Shown here piece after piece: positions 51,170-60,215 of a stretch of DNA of 64,000 nt. The notes beneath the pieces were generated by a model. It searched no databases. It had not been told where the DNA came from and saw only the letters and a program-made list of their open reading frames with translations. This stretch comes from Streptomyces sp. ERV7 (GTDB lineage Bacteria; Actinomycetota; Actinomycetes; Streptomycetales; Streptomycetaceae). Location: NCBI RefSeq assembly GCF_001653515.1, contig NZ_LYOY01000040.1, positions 496,001 through 560,000 on the forward strand, in the 5' to 3' direction. The position numbers and the translations under genes are program-made. Position 1 is the first letter of the stretch; each line of letters starts with the position of its first letter.

Positions 51170-53647
51170 TTGAGACGTCACACACTCGTGCGCAGCGCGA
51201 TCGCCACCGTCACGGCGCTCGGCATCGCGGCCGCCATCGCCCCGCTGACGGCGGCCCCGGCCTTCGCGGCGGATGCGCCCGCGGAACTCACCATCCCCGC
51301 TGAGCGCACGCCCGACTACAACGCGACCGTGATCAACGGCGCGGGTGAGAGCGGCTATCTGTCCGGCTGGACCCAGTCCGGGTTCAACTGGACCTCGTAC
51401 GCGGACGGCTCCACCGCGCCGGTCGTCATGCCGCAGGGCAGGACCACCGCATGGGGCACCGGCACGGACACCCTCGTCCTCACCGGCAAGGACGACGTCT
51501 CGGTCGTCCAGCGGAACATGAAGGACGGCTCGGAGCGGACCGTGGCGCTGCCCAAGGGCCAGCGGTTCGCGGGGACCTTCGGCGATGTCGTGGTCACCGA
51601 CGGCACGCTCGGCATGTCCCTCCTGTACTGGGAGGACGGCAAGGTCCAGGAGAAGGCGGTCGGCGGGGGCGGCGGTGAGATCCACTCGCTCTACCAGGGC
51701 AACAAGGACGGCATCTTCGTCCAGAAGGACCTGTCCGGCATGACCGTGATCTGCTGGCTCGGCCGCGACGGCCTCGCCCGCCCCACCCACCTCACGGCGG
51801 AGCAGTTCGACAACGGCAAGATCGAGGTCGGCGGCGACCGTGCGGTCCAGTGGACCAAGGACGGCAAGGCCACGGTCTGGAAGACCTCGGACTTCTGGGC
51901 CTCCACGGACCAGCTGACGATCCCCGGGTACGAGAGCTCCCAGCTGCTCGGCGCGGTCGGCGACAACGTCCTGGTGGCGCGCCGCGTCTCCACCGGCGGC
52001 CAGGAGCGGTACTCCTCGCTCGACTACCGCGTGGTCGCCGTGCCGCTGAAGGGCGGCCCCGAGCGGGTCGTCCTGGAGAAGGCGACCGCGATGGCCCGCT
52101 TCAAGACCGACGGGACGATGCTGATCGGCGCGGTGGTCGACGGCCACCAGGGTGTGTACGCGGTGGGCTCCTCGCTGGACGTCACCAAGGTCCGCGAATC
52201 GCCCGCCCTCGCGTCGGTGCCCACGGCGCTCACCCTGGCGCAGGGCCGTCTGAACACGGTGGACCGGGTGCCGGGCGAGGACGGCCCGAGCACACGGCTG
52301 CGCGGCGTCGACCTGTCGGTCACCGGCCCGCTGACGGCCGGTCCGCGCACCGACCGGGGCGCGGACGCGACCGGTGAGACCCCGGAGATCCGGGCCACCG
52401 GCGACGGTCGCCTGGTGTACCGGCTCGCCGACGGCACGGTGAAGGTCCTCGACGAGGGCGCCAAGCCGCCCGCGCGCACGCTGGCCGTCAAGGCGGACGA
52501 GCTGCGGGTGTCGGGCCGTTACGCGGCCACCCACCGGCAGGGCGAGCAGCTCCGGGTCACCGACCTCGACACGGGCTCGGTCGTCTACACGGGCATCAAC
52601 ACCCGCACCTTCGCCCTCTCGGGCAGCACCCTGTGGACCGGCGGCGAACCGGGCGTCGCCCAGGCCATCGACGTCCGTACGGGCAGGGCCACCGGCAAGG
52701 GGATGTCCGCCCCCTGTCTGATGACCTCGCTCCAGGCGCAGGGCGGCAACGTCTACTGGGAGTGCGACCGGGACAAGTCCGGGGTGTACGACACGGTGGC
52801 CGAGAAGAACACCGAGCTGCCCGCGCACCAGGGCGCCCTGCTCGGCGACGGTTATGTCGCCTGGCAGAAGGACGGCGAGCTGAACGTCACGGACCTGAGC
52901 GGCGGCACCGGCACGCACAAGGCGGGCAGGCCCGCCGTGGCCGAGCCCGGCCGGGGCTGGACCGTGGACCGCTTCGGCGGCGCGGTGGCGTACGTGGACG
53001 AGCGGGGCGACACGCGGGTGGCGCCGTCCGGAGTCCAGAGCGCTCCCGTACGCGTGCTGGACGAGGACTTCCCGGCGACCGTCGACGCCAAGTCCGCGGC
53101 GCGGACGGTCCGTTGGTGGGCCTCGAAGCCGCTGGTCTCCTGGGATCTGGCGCTGGTGGACCTGGCGACCCGCAACACGGTCCTGACGGCCACCGGCCAG
53201 CAGGCGCGCGGCCAGGTGCGCCTGGACTGGGACGGCAAGGGCGGTGAGGTCCCGGCCAACACCATGCGGTGGATGACCCTCGACCCCGAGGCGCGCGAGG
53301 ACGTGCTCACCGACTGGGAGGACCGCTGGGCGCCGATGGTGCTGCCGCAGCTGCGGCACGGGGTGGAGATGCGGCCCAACCACGTGGAGCTGCGCCGTCT
53401 GGAGGCCGAGATCCAGGCCGACCCCGTCGCCGGGCCGCTCTACCGGGAGTCCGGGGCCACCCCGATCCCGTACCCGGACGGCTCGGAGCGGCCCATCCGC
53501 CACAGCCGGTACGGGCCCGGCTGGGTCACCACCTGTGTGGCCGAGCCGGTCACCTCGCCCGGCGCCCGGGTGATGCTGCTCCTCTACACCCCGGGGGCGT
53601 CGCTCGTGAGCCGCAATCCGGTGCTGAGCGCGCCGCTCACGAGCTGA
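51170..53647 (+). CDS. Secreted beta-propeller-like repeat protein
   Basis: 825 aa from the TTG at 51170, selected by GGGAG seven bases upstream and by the signal peptide it gives (LVRSAIATVTALGIAAAIAP to AFA, about residue 32). The mature protein is a chain of WD/kelch-like beta repeats (GWTQSGFNWTSYADGSTAPV; NDTLVLTGKDD-type turns; GYVAWQKDGELNVTDLSGG). The C-terminal part has VTTCVAEPVTSPGARVMLLL. No catalytic motif seen. Likely extracellular or wall-associated scaffold; function unknown. Confidence 0.8.
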   Translation: MRRHTLVRSAIATVTALGIAAAIAPLTAAPAFAADAPAELTIPAERTPDYNATVINGAGESGYLSGWTQSGFNWTSYADGSTAPVVMPQGRTTAWGTGTDTLVLTGKDDVSVVQRNMKDGSERTVALPKGQRFAGTFGDVVVTDGTLGMSLLYWEDGKVQEKAVGGGGGEIHSLYQGNKDGIFVQKDLSGMTVICWLGRDGLARPTHLTAEQFDNGKIEVGGDRAVQWTKDGKATVWKTSDFWASTDQLTIPGYESSQLLGAVGDNVLVARRVSTGGQERYSSLDYRVVAVPLKGGPERVVLEKATAMARFKTDGTMLIGAVVDGHQGVYAVGSSLDVTKVRESPALASVPTALTLAQGRLNTVDRVPGEDGPSTRLRGVDLSVTGPLTAGPRTDRGADATGETPEIRATGDGRLVYRLADGTVKVLDEGAKPPARTLAVKADELRVSGRYAATHRQGEQLRVTDLDTGSVVYTGINTRTFALSGSTLWTGGEPGVAQAIDVRTGRATGKGMSAPCLMTSLQAQGGNVYWECDRDKSGVYDTVAEKNTELPAHQGALLGDGYVAWQKDGELNVTDLSGGTGTHKAGRPAVAEPGRGWTVDRFGGAVAYVDERGDTRVAPSGVQSAPVRVLDEDFPATVDAKSAARTVRWWASKPLVSWDLALVDLATRNTVLTATGQQARGQVRLDWDGKGGEVPANTMRWMTLDPEAREDVLTDWEDRWAPMVLPQLRHGVEMRPNHVELRRLEAEIQADPVAGPLYRESGATPIPYPDGSERPIRHSRYGPGWVTTCVAEPVTSPGARVMLLLYTPGASLVSRNPVLSAPLTS

Positions 53648-53791
53648 GCGCACGACCGGCGCGGCCGAGGAGCGGGGCCATGCGCGGAACGATTCCTTCC
53701 GGCTGATCCCTGTTCGAATTCCCAGGAACGAATTCCAGCCGTCTCAAGTAGGTTGAGCTTTCGCCCGTCGGCCATTCGAGGGAGCCCACTC

Positions 53792-54859
53792 GTGCCCGCT
53801 CACATAGCCCTCCCCGCCGTAGTTCTGCCGGACCACGTCATCGCAACGGATGAGATCTGCGCGGACATTCGACGTGCCCACCCCGATCGTCCGCGGCTGG
53901 AGGCGCACCTGCGGATAGCCCGGGCGACCACCGTCAGGACCCGCCGTTTCACCCGTCCCCTCGACGCCCCGACCGTGGCCGGAAATGCCACCATCGAGGA
54001 GCGGAACAGGGCGGCGTACGAAGACGCGCTGCGGCTCGCGGTCCGCTCCGGTCGACAGGCCCTGGCCCACGCCGGCCTCGCCCCCGACGACATCGACTGC
54101 GTCATCACCAGCCACACCACCTCCTGGACCGTGCCGTCCCTCGACGTCGCCCTCGTCCGGGAACTGGGCCTGCGGCCGGACGTGCGCCGGATCCCCATGG
54201 CGACCGTCGGCTGCGCGGGCGGCGCGCACGGCCTGGTCCGGGCCCACGAGGACATCGCCGCGCACCCGGGCTCCCACGTCCTGGTCGTCGTCGCGGAGTG
54301 CCTGTCGACGGCCACGTACAACCACACCGACACCAGCCGTGAGTCGATGATCTACAAGGTGCTCTTCGGGGACGGCTCGGGTGCGGTCGTCGTCTCGGAC
54401 ACCCCGGCCTGGAGCGGGCCGAGCTTCGTCATCGAGGACACCTTCGAGTACGTCCTGCCCGACAGCCTCGACCGCTACCGGGGCCGCCTCTCGGGGGCCG
54501 GTCTGCACTTCGACTCCACGGCCGCCGCCACCGCCGCCCTCAACGACAGCCTCCCGGCGGTACGCAAATGGCTCGGCGGCAGCGGGAAGGCCCTCCAGTT
54601 CGCGGTCGTCCACCCGGGCGGGCCCCGGGTCCTGGAGGACGCGGCCGCCGGGTTCGGCCTGGACGGCGACCGCGACCACGGCGATCTGCGGCACGCCTGG
54701 GCGAGCCTGGCCGCCAACGGGAACCTGGGCGGCTCGGCCGTCCTCGACGTGCTGGCCCGTACCTTCGCGCAGGCCCCCGGCGACCGCCAGTCGGGCCTGA
54801 TCATCGGCTTCGGCCCGGGGTTCGTCCTGGCGGCCTCGCGGGGCCACTGGTCGGCGTGA
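53792..54859 (+). CDS. Type III polyketide synthase
   Basis: 355 aa, normal length. Chalcone-synthase-fold enzyme condensing malonyl-CoA units. Catalytic triad visible: Cys141 in ATVGCAGGAHGLVRA, His274 in VVHPGGPRVLEDAA, and Asn at about 311 in ANGNLGGSAVLDVL. The RTRRF segment (about 48) and IIGFGPGFVLAA at the C terminus are family features. GTG 53792 with GAGGGAG about nine bases upstream. No methyltransferase or P450 is clustered with it; product unknown. RppA or germicidin-synthase-like activity is possible. Confidence 0.85.
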   Translation: MPAHIALPAVVLPDHVIATDEICADIRRAHPDRPRLEAHLRIARATTVRTRRFTRPLDAPTVAGNATIEERNRAAYEDALRLAVRSGRQALAHAGLAPDDIDCVITSHTTSWTVPSLDVALVRELGLRPDVRRIPMATVGCAGGAHGLVRAHEDIAAHPGSHVLVVVAECLSTATYNHTDTSRESMIYKVLFGDGSGAVVVSDTPAWSGPSFVIEDTFEYVLPDSLDRYRGRLSGAGLHFDSTAAATAALNDSLPAVRKWLGGSGKALQFAVVHPGGPRVLEDAAAGFGLDGDRDHGDLRHAWASLAANGNLGGSAVLDVLARTFAQAPGDRQSGLIIGFGPGFVLAASRGHWSA

Positions 54860-54924
54860 GCGGGGGGTCCCGCGCAATCCGGTACGGAGCACCTCCCCGC
54901 ATGCCGTACAGTTGTGTTTACCGA

Positions 54925-54998
54925 CGCGGGGTGGAGCAGCTCGGTAGCTCGCTGGGCTCATAACCCAGAGGTCGCAGGTTCAAATCCTGTCCCCGCTA
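54925..54998 (+). tRNA. Initiator tRNA-fMet(CAT)
   Basis: 74 nt. Unpaired first base (C1 opposite T72), three consecutive G-C pairs in the anticodon stem around loop CTCATAA, and GGTTCAAATCC T loop: all initiator features. CCA not encoded. Confidence 0.95.
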
Positions 54999-55010
54999 CT
55001 GAAGTCCTTG

Positions 55011-55038
55011 GGCCCGGCACATGAAAATGTGCCGGGCC
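55011..55038 (+). terminator. Terminator of tRNA-fMet
   Basis: 12-bp perfect stem (55011-55022 with 55027-55038), loop GAAA, followed by TTTGG. Confidence 0.85.
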
Positions 55039-55122
55039 TTTGGCTTTCCCGGGTTTTCCCGGGTCTTCCCCGGGCGTTCCGAACAAGTCCCGAGCCCGTC
55101 AGCCCGTCGGCCCGTCAGCCGG

Positions 55123-55866
55123 TTATGCCGCCACCTCCGCCACCAGGAACGGGCGGTACGTGAAGCCGAGGCTCTCGTACAGGCCTATCGCCGGGCGGTT
55201 GGCGTCCTCCACCATCAGGCACGCCGTCCCGTGCGCGGCCAGCGCCTCGGCGAGCACCTTGGTGACGACCGTACGGGCCAGGCCCCGCCCCCGCGCCGAC
55301 GGACGCACGGCGACGCCCGCCAGCAGCCCGGCCTCGGGGGAGGGCCAGGCGAGCGCGGCGACCGCGGTGAGGCGGCCCGCGTCGTCCCGGGTGCCCGCCC
55401 AATGCTCCACGCCCGGCGCGCCCGGCACCGCGTACGAGCCCGGGAAGGCCTCCGCGAGCAGCGCGCCTATCTCCTCCGCGTCCTCGTCCGCCAGCCACCG
55501 CGCCTTGCCCTCGTCCGCCGCGCCCGCCTCGGCGGGCGACAGGGGACGCGTACGGCTCATCCAGCCGAAGGTGGCCAGCGGCCGCAGGGCCGGCAGCGCC
55601 TTGATCAGGTCCCGTACGGTCGCCTCGTCGCCGAGCGGGCTGTAGCCGGGGCCGGTCTCGGCGAGCACCTCGGCTACCAGCGGGGCCAGCGACTCGACGG
55701 GGCCCGAGACGGCCAGCCGGTCGTGGCGGGAGAGACAAGGGGCGGCGACGGCGAAGGCGCGCCCGTCCTCGCTCGCCCAGGCGCGGGAGGTCCCGGCCAG
55801 GCCCTGGGCGGCCCACAGCAGGGCCGGGTCACAGGGCAGGGCGGCGGTCGAGCGAAGTTCGTGCAT
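55123..55866 (-). CDS. GNAT-family N-acetyltransferase
   Basis: 247 aa. N-terminal half (MHELRSTAALPCDPALLWAA) is a degenerate first domain. The C-terminal GNAT fold at about 120-245 has the acetyl-CoA loop GVAVRPSARGRGLARTVVTK (motif A, RGRGLA) and motif B AIGLYESLGFTYRPF. The substrate cannot be predicted. Divergent from the small membrane protein at 55982. Confidence 0.85.
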   Translation of the reverse strand: MHELRSTAALPCDPALLWAAQGLAGTSRAWASEDGRAFAVAAPCLSRHDRLAVSGPVESLAPLVAEVLAETGPGYSPLGDEATVRDLIKALPALRPLATFGWMSRTRPLSPAEAGAADEGKARWLADEDAEEIGALLAEAFPGSYAVPGAPGVEHWAGTRDDAGRLTAVAALAWPSPEAGLLAGVAVRPSARGRGLARTVVTKVLAEALAAHGTACLMVEDANRPAIGLYESLGFTYRPFLVAEVAA

Positions 55867-55981
55867 GGGACACGAGCCTGCGGTCGGCCTCGGTACGGCG
55901 TCAAATCACGAGAGGGGCCGGCAGGAGACGCCCGGTGCCTCGCCGACCGAGGGGTGTACGTACAGTAGTCTCGCCCGTGCT

Positions 55982-56275
55982 ATGCGTGAGCGTCTGGCGG
56001 GACTGCTGGGAGCGGCGACGCGGCGGAAGGTGCCCGCGGTGCCGCTCTTCCTCGCCCTGTGCGCGCTCCTGATGTGTCTGTCCCTGCCGCTGGCACTGCC
56101 GCTCTCACCCGCCCCGCCCTGGGTGACCGCGCCCTCGTACACCAAGGGCGGTGTTCCCTCCGTGCACGGCGGCCCCGCGGCCCGGCGCCATGCCCGGGGG
56201 ACCTGTGTACGGGGCCGGGCCGGGCCCCGCAGATGCCGGGCGCGGCTGATCGCGACGGGCGCGGACCGCCACTAG
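55982..56275 (+). CDS. Possible small membrane protein
   Basis: 97 aa. MRERLAGLLGAATRRKVPAV followed by a hydrophobic segment FLALCALLMCLSLPLALPLS and an Arg-rich tail without pattern. There is no ribosome binding site, but TAGTCT lies just upstream, so a leaderless start is possible. The tail may be out of frame. Weakly supported. Confidence 0.35.
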   Translation: MRERLAGLLGAATRRKVPAVPLFLALCALLMCLSLPLALPLSPAPPWVTAPSYTKGGVPSVHGGPAARRHARGTCVRGRAGPRRCRARLIATGADRH

Positions 56276-56415
56276 GGCCGGTCGTCACGCCCCGCGACGC
56301 CCGGGCCCGGTGCGCACCCGGTTGGCCGAGGCGCGTTCGCGGGCGGCGGCGGCGCCCGGCACCCTGGGTGGGGCGCGGAACGTCGGCGGCCCTGCGGACG
56401 GGCAGGAGGCCACAG

Positions 56416-57564
56416 GTGCGGCAGCGATCGGACGGCGACGGCCGGGAGGTCTCCCGGCGCCTCGCCCTGGTGCGCGTCCTGCCCGCGCTGCTCCTCGTCT
56501 TCGGGGTCGCCCTCGACGCGGCGACGCCGCCCGATCTGACCGCGGCCGCCCTCTTCGCGGCCGCGCCGCTGATCGCGGCCCCCTTCGCCGGCCCCCTCGG
56601 CACCGCCGTCACGGGCGCCGCGGCGGTCGGGGCGGTGCTGCTCACCGAGTATCTGCACGACATCCCCAGCACGGGCGAGGCGGTCAGTGAGCTGTTCACC
56701 GTCACCACCGTCGGCGCCCTGGCCCTGTTCATCAACCGCATGCTGCGCCGCAGCGGCGAGCGCCTCGCCTCGGCCCGGGTCATCGCGGAGACCGCGCAGC
56801 GCGCCGTGCTGCCGACGCCCGCCGAACGCATCGGGGGCCTCCAGGTGGCCGCGCGGTACGAGGCGGCCCAGGCCGACGCCTTCATCGGCGGGGACCTCTT
56901 CGCCGTCCAGGACACGCCGTACGGGGTGCGGCTGGTCGTCGGGGACGTCCGGGGCAAGGGGCTGGAGGCGGTCGAGGCGGTGGCCGTGGTCATCGGGGCG
57001 TTCCGGGAGGCGGCCGAGCAGGAGACGAGCCTGGAGGCCGTGGCCGGACGCCTTGAGCGCGCGCTGACCCGGGAGGGCACCCGGCGCAGCGGCCTGGACG
57101 CCTTCGAGGGGTTCACCACGGCCGTGCTCGCCGAGATCCCGCGCGGCGCCGCGACCGTACGGCTGGTGAACCGGGGCCACCCCGAGCCGCTGCTGCTCCA
57201 CGCCGACGGGGCGCTCGACGCGCTCGCCCCGTCCGACCCCGCGCTGCCGCTGGGGATGGCGGAGCTGGGGGTGTGGCCGGACCGGGCGGACGCGTACCCC
57301 TTCCCGGCCGGGGCGACGCTGCTCCTCTACACCGACGGCCTCTCAGAGGCGCGCTCGGTGCGGCCGCCGGGGGTCTTCTACGACCCGCACGAGCGGCTGC
57401 GCGGCCGGCTCTTCCCGGGGCCGGAGCAGGTCCTGGACGCGCTGGTCGACGATGTGCGCAGGCATACGGGCGGGGGCGCCAGCGACGACATGGCGCTGCT
57501 CGCGGTGGGGCGGCCGGGGGAGCGGCAGCCGGAGCGGCGGCGGACGATGCCGGTGGTCCCGTGA
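56416..57564 (+). CDS. Membrane PP2C/SpoIIE-type serine/threonine phosphatase
   Basis: 382 aa. GTG 56416 with GGAGG seven bases upstream. Three or four transmembrane helices in residues 15-110 (LVRVLPALLLVFGVALDAAT; FAAAPLIAAPFAGPLGTAVT; LFTVTTVGALALFINRML), then a SpoIIE phosphatase domain at about 125-370 with the metal-binding Asp residues in FIGGDLFAV, VVGDVRGKGLEA and GASDDMALLAVG. This group dephosphorylates anti-anti-sigma factors. The partner is not encoded here. Confidence 0.9.
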   Translation: MRQRSDGDGREVSRRLALVRVLPALLLVFGVALDAATPPDLTAAALFAAAPLIAAPFAGPLGTAVTGAAAVGAVLLTEYLHDIPSTGEAVSELFTVTTVGALALFINRMLRRSGERLASARVIAETAQRAVLPTPAERIGGLQVAARYEAAQADAFIGGDLFAVQDTPYGVRLVVGDVRGKGLEAVEAVAVVIGAFREAAEQETSLEAVAGRLERALTREGTRRSGLDAFEGFTTAVLAEIPRGAATVRLVNRGHPEPLLLHADGALDALAPSDPALPLGMAELGVWPDRADAYPFPAGATLLLYTDGLSEARSVRPPGVFYDPHERLRGRLFPGPEQVLDALVDDVRRHTGGGASDDMALLAVGRPGERQPERRRTMPVVP

Positions 57565-57730
57565 CGGTCCGTGGTCGAACGGCGTCCCTGTGCACAACAA
57601 TTGACACACCGTCAGCAGTTGTCCCCAACGATCACCGGGAACAGCTTGGAATCCGGTCCCCCTGTCTATTAACGTTCGATAACGCAGCGCGGTCGTCCCA
57701 GCCGTCGCAGAGACGGCACCGTGCGCACGC

Positions 57731-57853
57731 GCCGAATCCCGAAAGGGAACCGGGGAACCACCAACTTGGGGTGAATCGGGCACCTTTGCGCCTTTGAAGA
57801 GGTGCCCGTAGGAGACCTTCCTGCTCCGAACCCGTCAGCTAACCCGGTAGGCG
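57731..57853 (+). promoter_or_regulatory. c-di-AMP (ydaO/yuaA) riboswitch
   Basis: Conserved ydaO-class blocks in order: GCCGAATCCCGAAAGGGAAC, CGGGGAACCACCAAC, TTGGGGTGAATCGGGCACC, then AGGAGACCTTCCTGCTCCGA, ACCCGTCAGCTAACCCGGTA and GGCGAGAAGG, ending 26 bp before the M23 peptidase start. Streptomyces use this riboswitch upstream of cell wall hydrolase genes (rpfA and M23/NlpC types); c-di-AMP binding usually lowers expression. Confidence 0.92.
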
Positions 57854-57879
57854 AGAAGGAAGGAAAGGAGTGCGCCCCC

Positions 57880-58959
57880 GTGGCGTCCAACGAGCCTGCC
57901 CTCGGCACCCAGCCGCCTCCCCCCGTCTCCCTGTACGGGACCGCGCCCAGCGACACCGAGGTGTGGGAGGAGTGGAACCCCACGGAGGAGTCCCTGCCCT
58001 CCGTGCGCGGCCGGCACCGCGTCATCAAGCAGCGCGGCGGGCTCGCCCGCAGCTCCACCGTCCTCGGCGTCGGCGTCATAGCCGCGGTCGGCGCGGGCGG
58101 CATGGCCAGCGCGCAGAGCAAACCGCCGGTCTCCATATCCCTGCCCGACGCGGTAGCGGACAACCTCCCCGACGTGAAGTCCCTGCCGGGTGTGGGCACG
58201 CTGATCTCCGACATCGCGGGCGACGAGAAGCCCGACGCCTCCCCGGCCGCCCGGGCCGACGAGGCCGTCGCGAGCGCCCCCCTCACCATGGCGGGCGTCT
58301 CCCGGGCCGAGGCCGAACAGGGCGCCACCGGCGCCGGCGAGGCCCTGCGCGCCCGTATCCTCCAGCAGGCCGAGCAGCAGCAGAACGGCGCCGAGGCCGA
58401 GGCCAAGGCGGTCGCCGAGAAGGCCGCGGCGACGAAGGCGGCGGCCGAGGCGAAGGCCGCGCAGAGCGCCGCCGCGCAGAAGGCGGCCGCGGAGAAGAAG
58501 GCCGCCGAGGAGGCCGCCGCCAAGAAGGCGGAGGAGGAGCGCCTCGCCGAGCTCGCCAAGAGCTTCTCGCTCCCGGTCTCCTCGTACACGATCACCTCGA
58601 CGTTCGGCGAGGCCGGCTCGATGTGGTCCTCCGGCCACCACACCGGCCTCGACTTCGCGGCCCCCACCGGCACCCCGCTCAAGGCGATCCACGGCGGCAC
58701 GGTCAAGTCGGCGGGCTGGTCCGGCTCGTACGGCTACCGCACGGTCATCGAGCTGGAGGACGGCTCGGAGCTCTGGTACTGCCACCAGTCCTCGATCGCG
58801 GTCAGCGCCGGGCAGAAGGTGACGACGGGCGAGACGATCGGCCGCGTCGGCGCCACCGGCAACGTGACGGGCCCGCATCTGCACCTGGAGGTGCACACCC
58901 CGGGCGGCACGGGCATCGACCCGATGGGGTGGCTGCAGTCGAAGGGCCTGAACCCGTAG
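57880..58959 (+). CDS. M23-family metallopeptidase (cell wall endopeptidase)
   Basis: 359 aa. GTG 57880 with GGAAAGGAG upstream. N-terminal 60 residues cytoplasmic or unstructured, a hydrophobic segment STVLGVGVIAAVGAGGMASA (about 65-85) for export or anchoring, an Ala/Lys/Glu coiled coil at about 165-225, and a C-terminal LytM domain at about 235-355 with zinc ligands in SSGHHTGLDFAAP (HxxxD) and GPHLHLEVH (HxH). Cleaves peptidoglycan cross-links during growth or germination; controlled by the c-di-AMP riboswitch. Confidence 0.93.
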   Translation: MASNEPALGTQPPPPVSLYGTAPSDTEVWEEWNPTEESLPSVRGRHRVIKQRGGLARSSTVLGVGVIAAVGAGGMASAQSKPPVSISLPDAVADNLPDVKSLPGVGTLISDIAGDEKPDASPAARADEAVASAPLTMAGVSRAEAEQGATGAGEALRARILQQAEQQQNGAEAEAKAVAEKAAATKAAAEAKAAQSAAAQKAAAEKKAAEEAAAKKAEEERLAELAKSFSLPVSSYTITSTFGEAGSMWSSGHHTGLDFAAPTGTPLKAIHGGTVKSAGWSGSYGYRTVIELEDGSELWYCHQSSIAVSAGQKVTTGETIGRVGATGNVTGPHLHLEVHTPGGTGIDPMGWLQSKGLNP

Positions 58960-59043
58960 GGAAAGCCGTGGAGAACTCGTAGGGCCCCCAGGTGGGGACG
59001 GGGCGCGAGGAATAGCCGTGCCCCGTCCGCCCGTTCACCCCCC

Positions 59044-59988
59044 ATGACCTCTCTGCGCCCCCTAGGCTCCTCCGACCTGTCCGTCTTCCCGCTCGCCCTC
59101 GGCGGCAACGTCTTCGGCTGGACCGCCGACGAGGCCGCGTCCTTCGCGGTGCTCGACGCGTACACCGAGGCGGGCGGCAACTTCGTGGACACCGCCGACG
59201 TCTACTCGGCGTGGGCCCCAGGCAACGAGGGCGGCGAGTCCGAGAAGATCATCGGCAGGTGGCTGGCGGCGCGCGGCAACCGCGAGGACGTCGTCGTCGC
59301 CACCAAGGTCGGCGGGCACGCCGAGCTCAAGGGGCTCGCCGCTCCCACCATCAAGGCCGGGGTCGAGGCGTCGCTGCGCCGGCTGGGCACCGACTACATC
59401 GATCTGTACTACACGCACTTCGACGACGAGTCCGTGCCCGTCGAGGAGATCGTCACCGCCCTCGACCAGCTGGTGCAGGAGGGCAAGGTGCGCGCGGTGG
59501 CCGCCTCCAACATCTCCCCCGGGCGCCTCCAGGACTCGCTGGACTTCTCCGACCGCGAGGGCCTGGCCAAGTACGTCGCCCTCCAGCCGCACTACAACCT
59601 GGTCTCGCGCGACACCTACGAGGGCGGCCTCCAGCACACCGCCGCCCGCTCCGGCCTGGCCGCCGTCCCGTACTTCTCGCTCGCCTCCGGGTTCCTCACC
59701 GGCAAGTACCGCCCGGGCCAGGACGTCCGGAGCGCGCGGGCCGGGAGCGCCGCCAAGCACCTGGGGACCGACCGGGGCACGAAGGTGCTGGCCGCGCTCG
59801 ACCGCATCGCGGCGGCGCACGAGGCGGAGCCCGCGAGCATCGCGCTCGCCTGGCTCGCCGCCCAGCCGACCGTGGTCGCCCCGATCGCCTCGGCCCGTAC
59901 GGTCGAGCAGCTGCCCGCGCTCCTCGCGGTCGCGGACCTGGAGCTCACGGACGCGGAGCTGAGCGAGCTGAAGACCGCGTCGGCGTAA
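59044..59988 (+). CDS. Aldo/keto reductase
   Basis: 314 aa TIM-barrel NADPH oxidoreductase. Catalytic tetrad visible: Asp and Tyr in NFVDTADVYSAWAPG (about 45), Lys in VVVATKVGGH (about 83), His in LYYTHFDDESVP (about 122). NADPH-binding C terminus SARTVEQLPALLAVADLELT. Substrate unknown. ATG start directly after a GC-rich spacer; weak ribosome binding site. Confidence 0.92.
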   Translation: MTSLRPLGSSDLSVFPLALGGNVFGWTADEAASFAVLDAYTEAGGNFVDTADVYSAWAPGNEGGESEKIIGRWLAARGNREDVVVATKVGGHAELKGLAAPTIKAGVEASLRRLGTDYIDLYYTHFDDESVPVEEIVTALDQLVQEGKVRAVAASNISPGRLQDSLDFSDREGLAKYVALQPHYNLVSRDTYEGGLQHTAARSGLAAVPYFSLASGFLTGKYRPGQDVRSARAGSAAKHLGTDRGTKVLAALDRIAAAHEAEPASIALAWLAAQPTVVAPIASARTVEQLPALLAVADLELTDAELSELKTASA

Positions 59989-60019
59989 CCCGTCTCAAGC
60001 CGCGGGGGGCCCGGCGGCC

Positions 60020-60148
60020 TCAGCGCAGATACGGGTTGTACGGGGAGGCCTGGCCCTGTCCGTAGGGGGCCTGGTTCCCGTACGGGGTCTGGTTTCCGTA
60101 GGGGGCCTGCGGGCCGTACGGATGCGGCTGCGGCGGGATCCAGATGCC
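60020..60148 (-). pseudogene. Relic of a Pro/Tyr/Gln-rich protein C terminus
   Basis: Minus-strand frame GIWIPPQPHPYGPQAPYGNQ, then PYGNQAPYGQGQASPYNPYLR and TGA at 60020. It is preceded by an in-frame TAG (60149-60151) and contains no start codon. PYG-repeat tails belong to Streptomyces membrane or small DUF proteins. It appears to be the remaining end of a decayed gene. Confidence 0.5.
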
Positions 60149-60185
60149 CTAGGAGCCCCCCGCTCCCCAACCACCCGTTAGTGGA

Positions 60186-60208
60186 GCCCGCCCCGGCGCG
60201 GGGCGGGC
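60186..60208 (-). terminator. Terminator of atrA
   Basis: 10-bp perfect stem GCCCGCCCCG/CGGGGCGGGC with a GCG loop, eight bases after the stop codon on the minus strand. Confidence 0.8.
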
Positions 60209-60215
60209 CCGCACA

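Noticed and set aside
56059..56415. N-terminal extension of the PP2C phosphatase back to 56059
   Set aside because: The extension is Arg/Pro-rich without pattern; GGAGG before GTG 56416 and the transmembrane start fit better.
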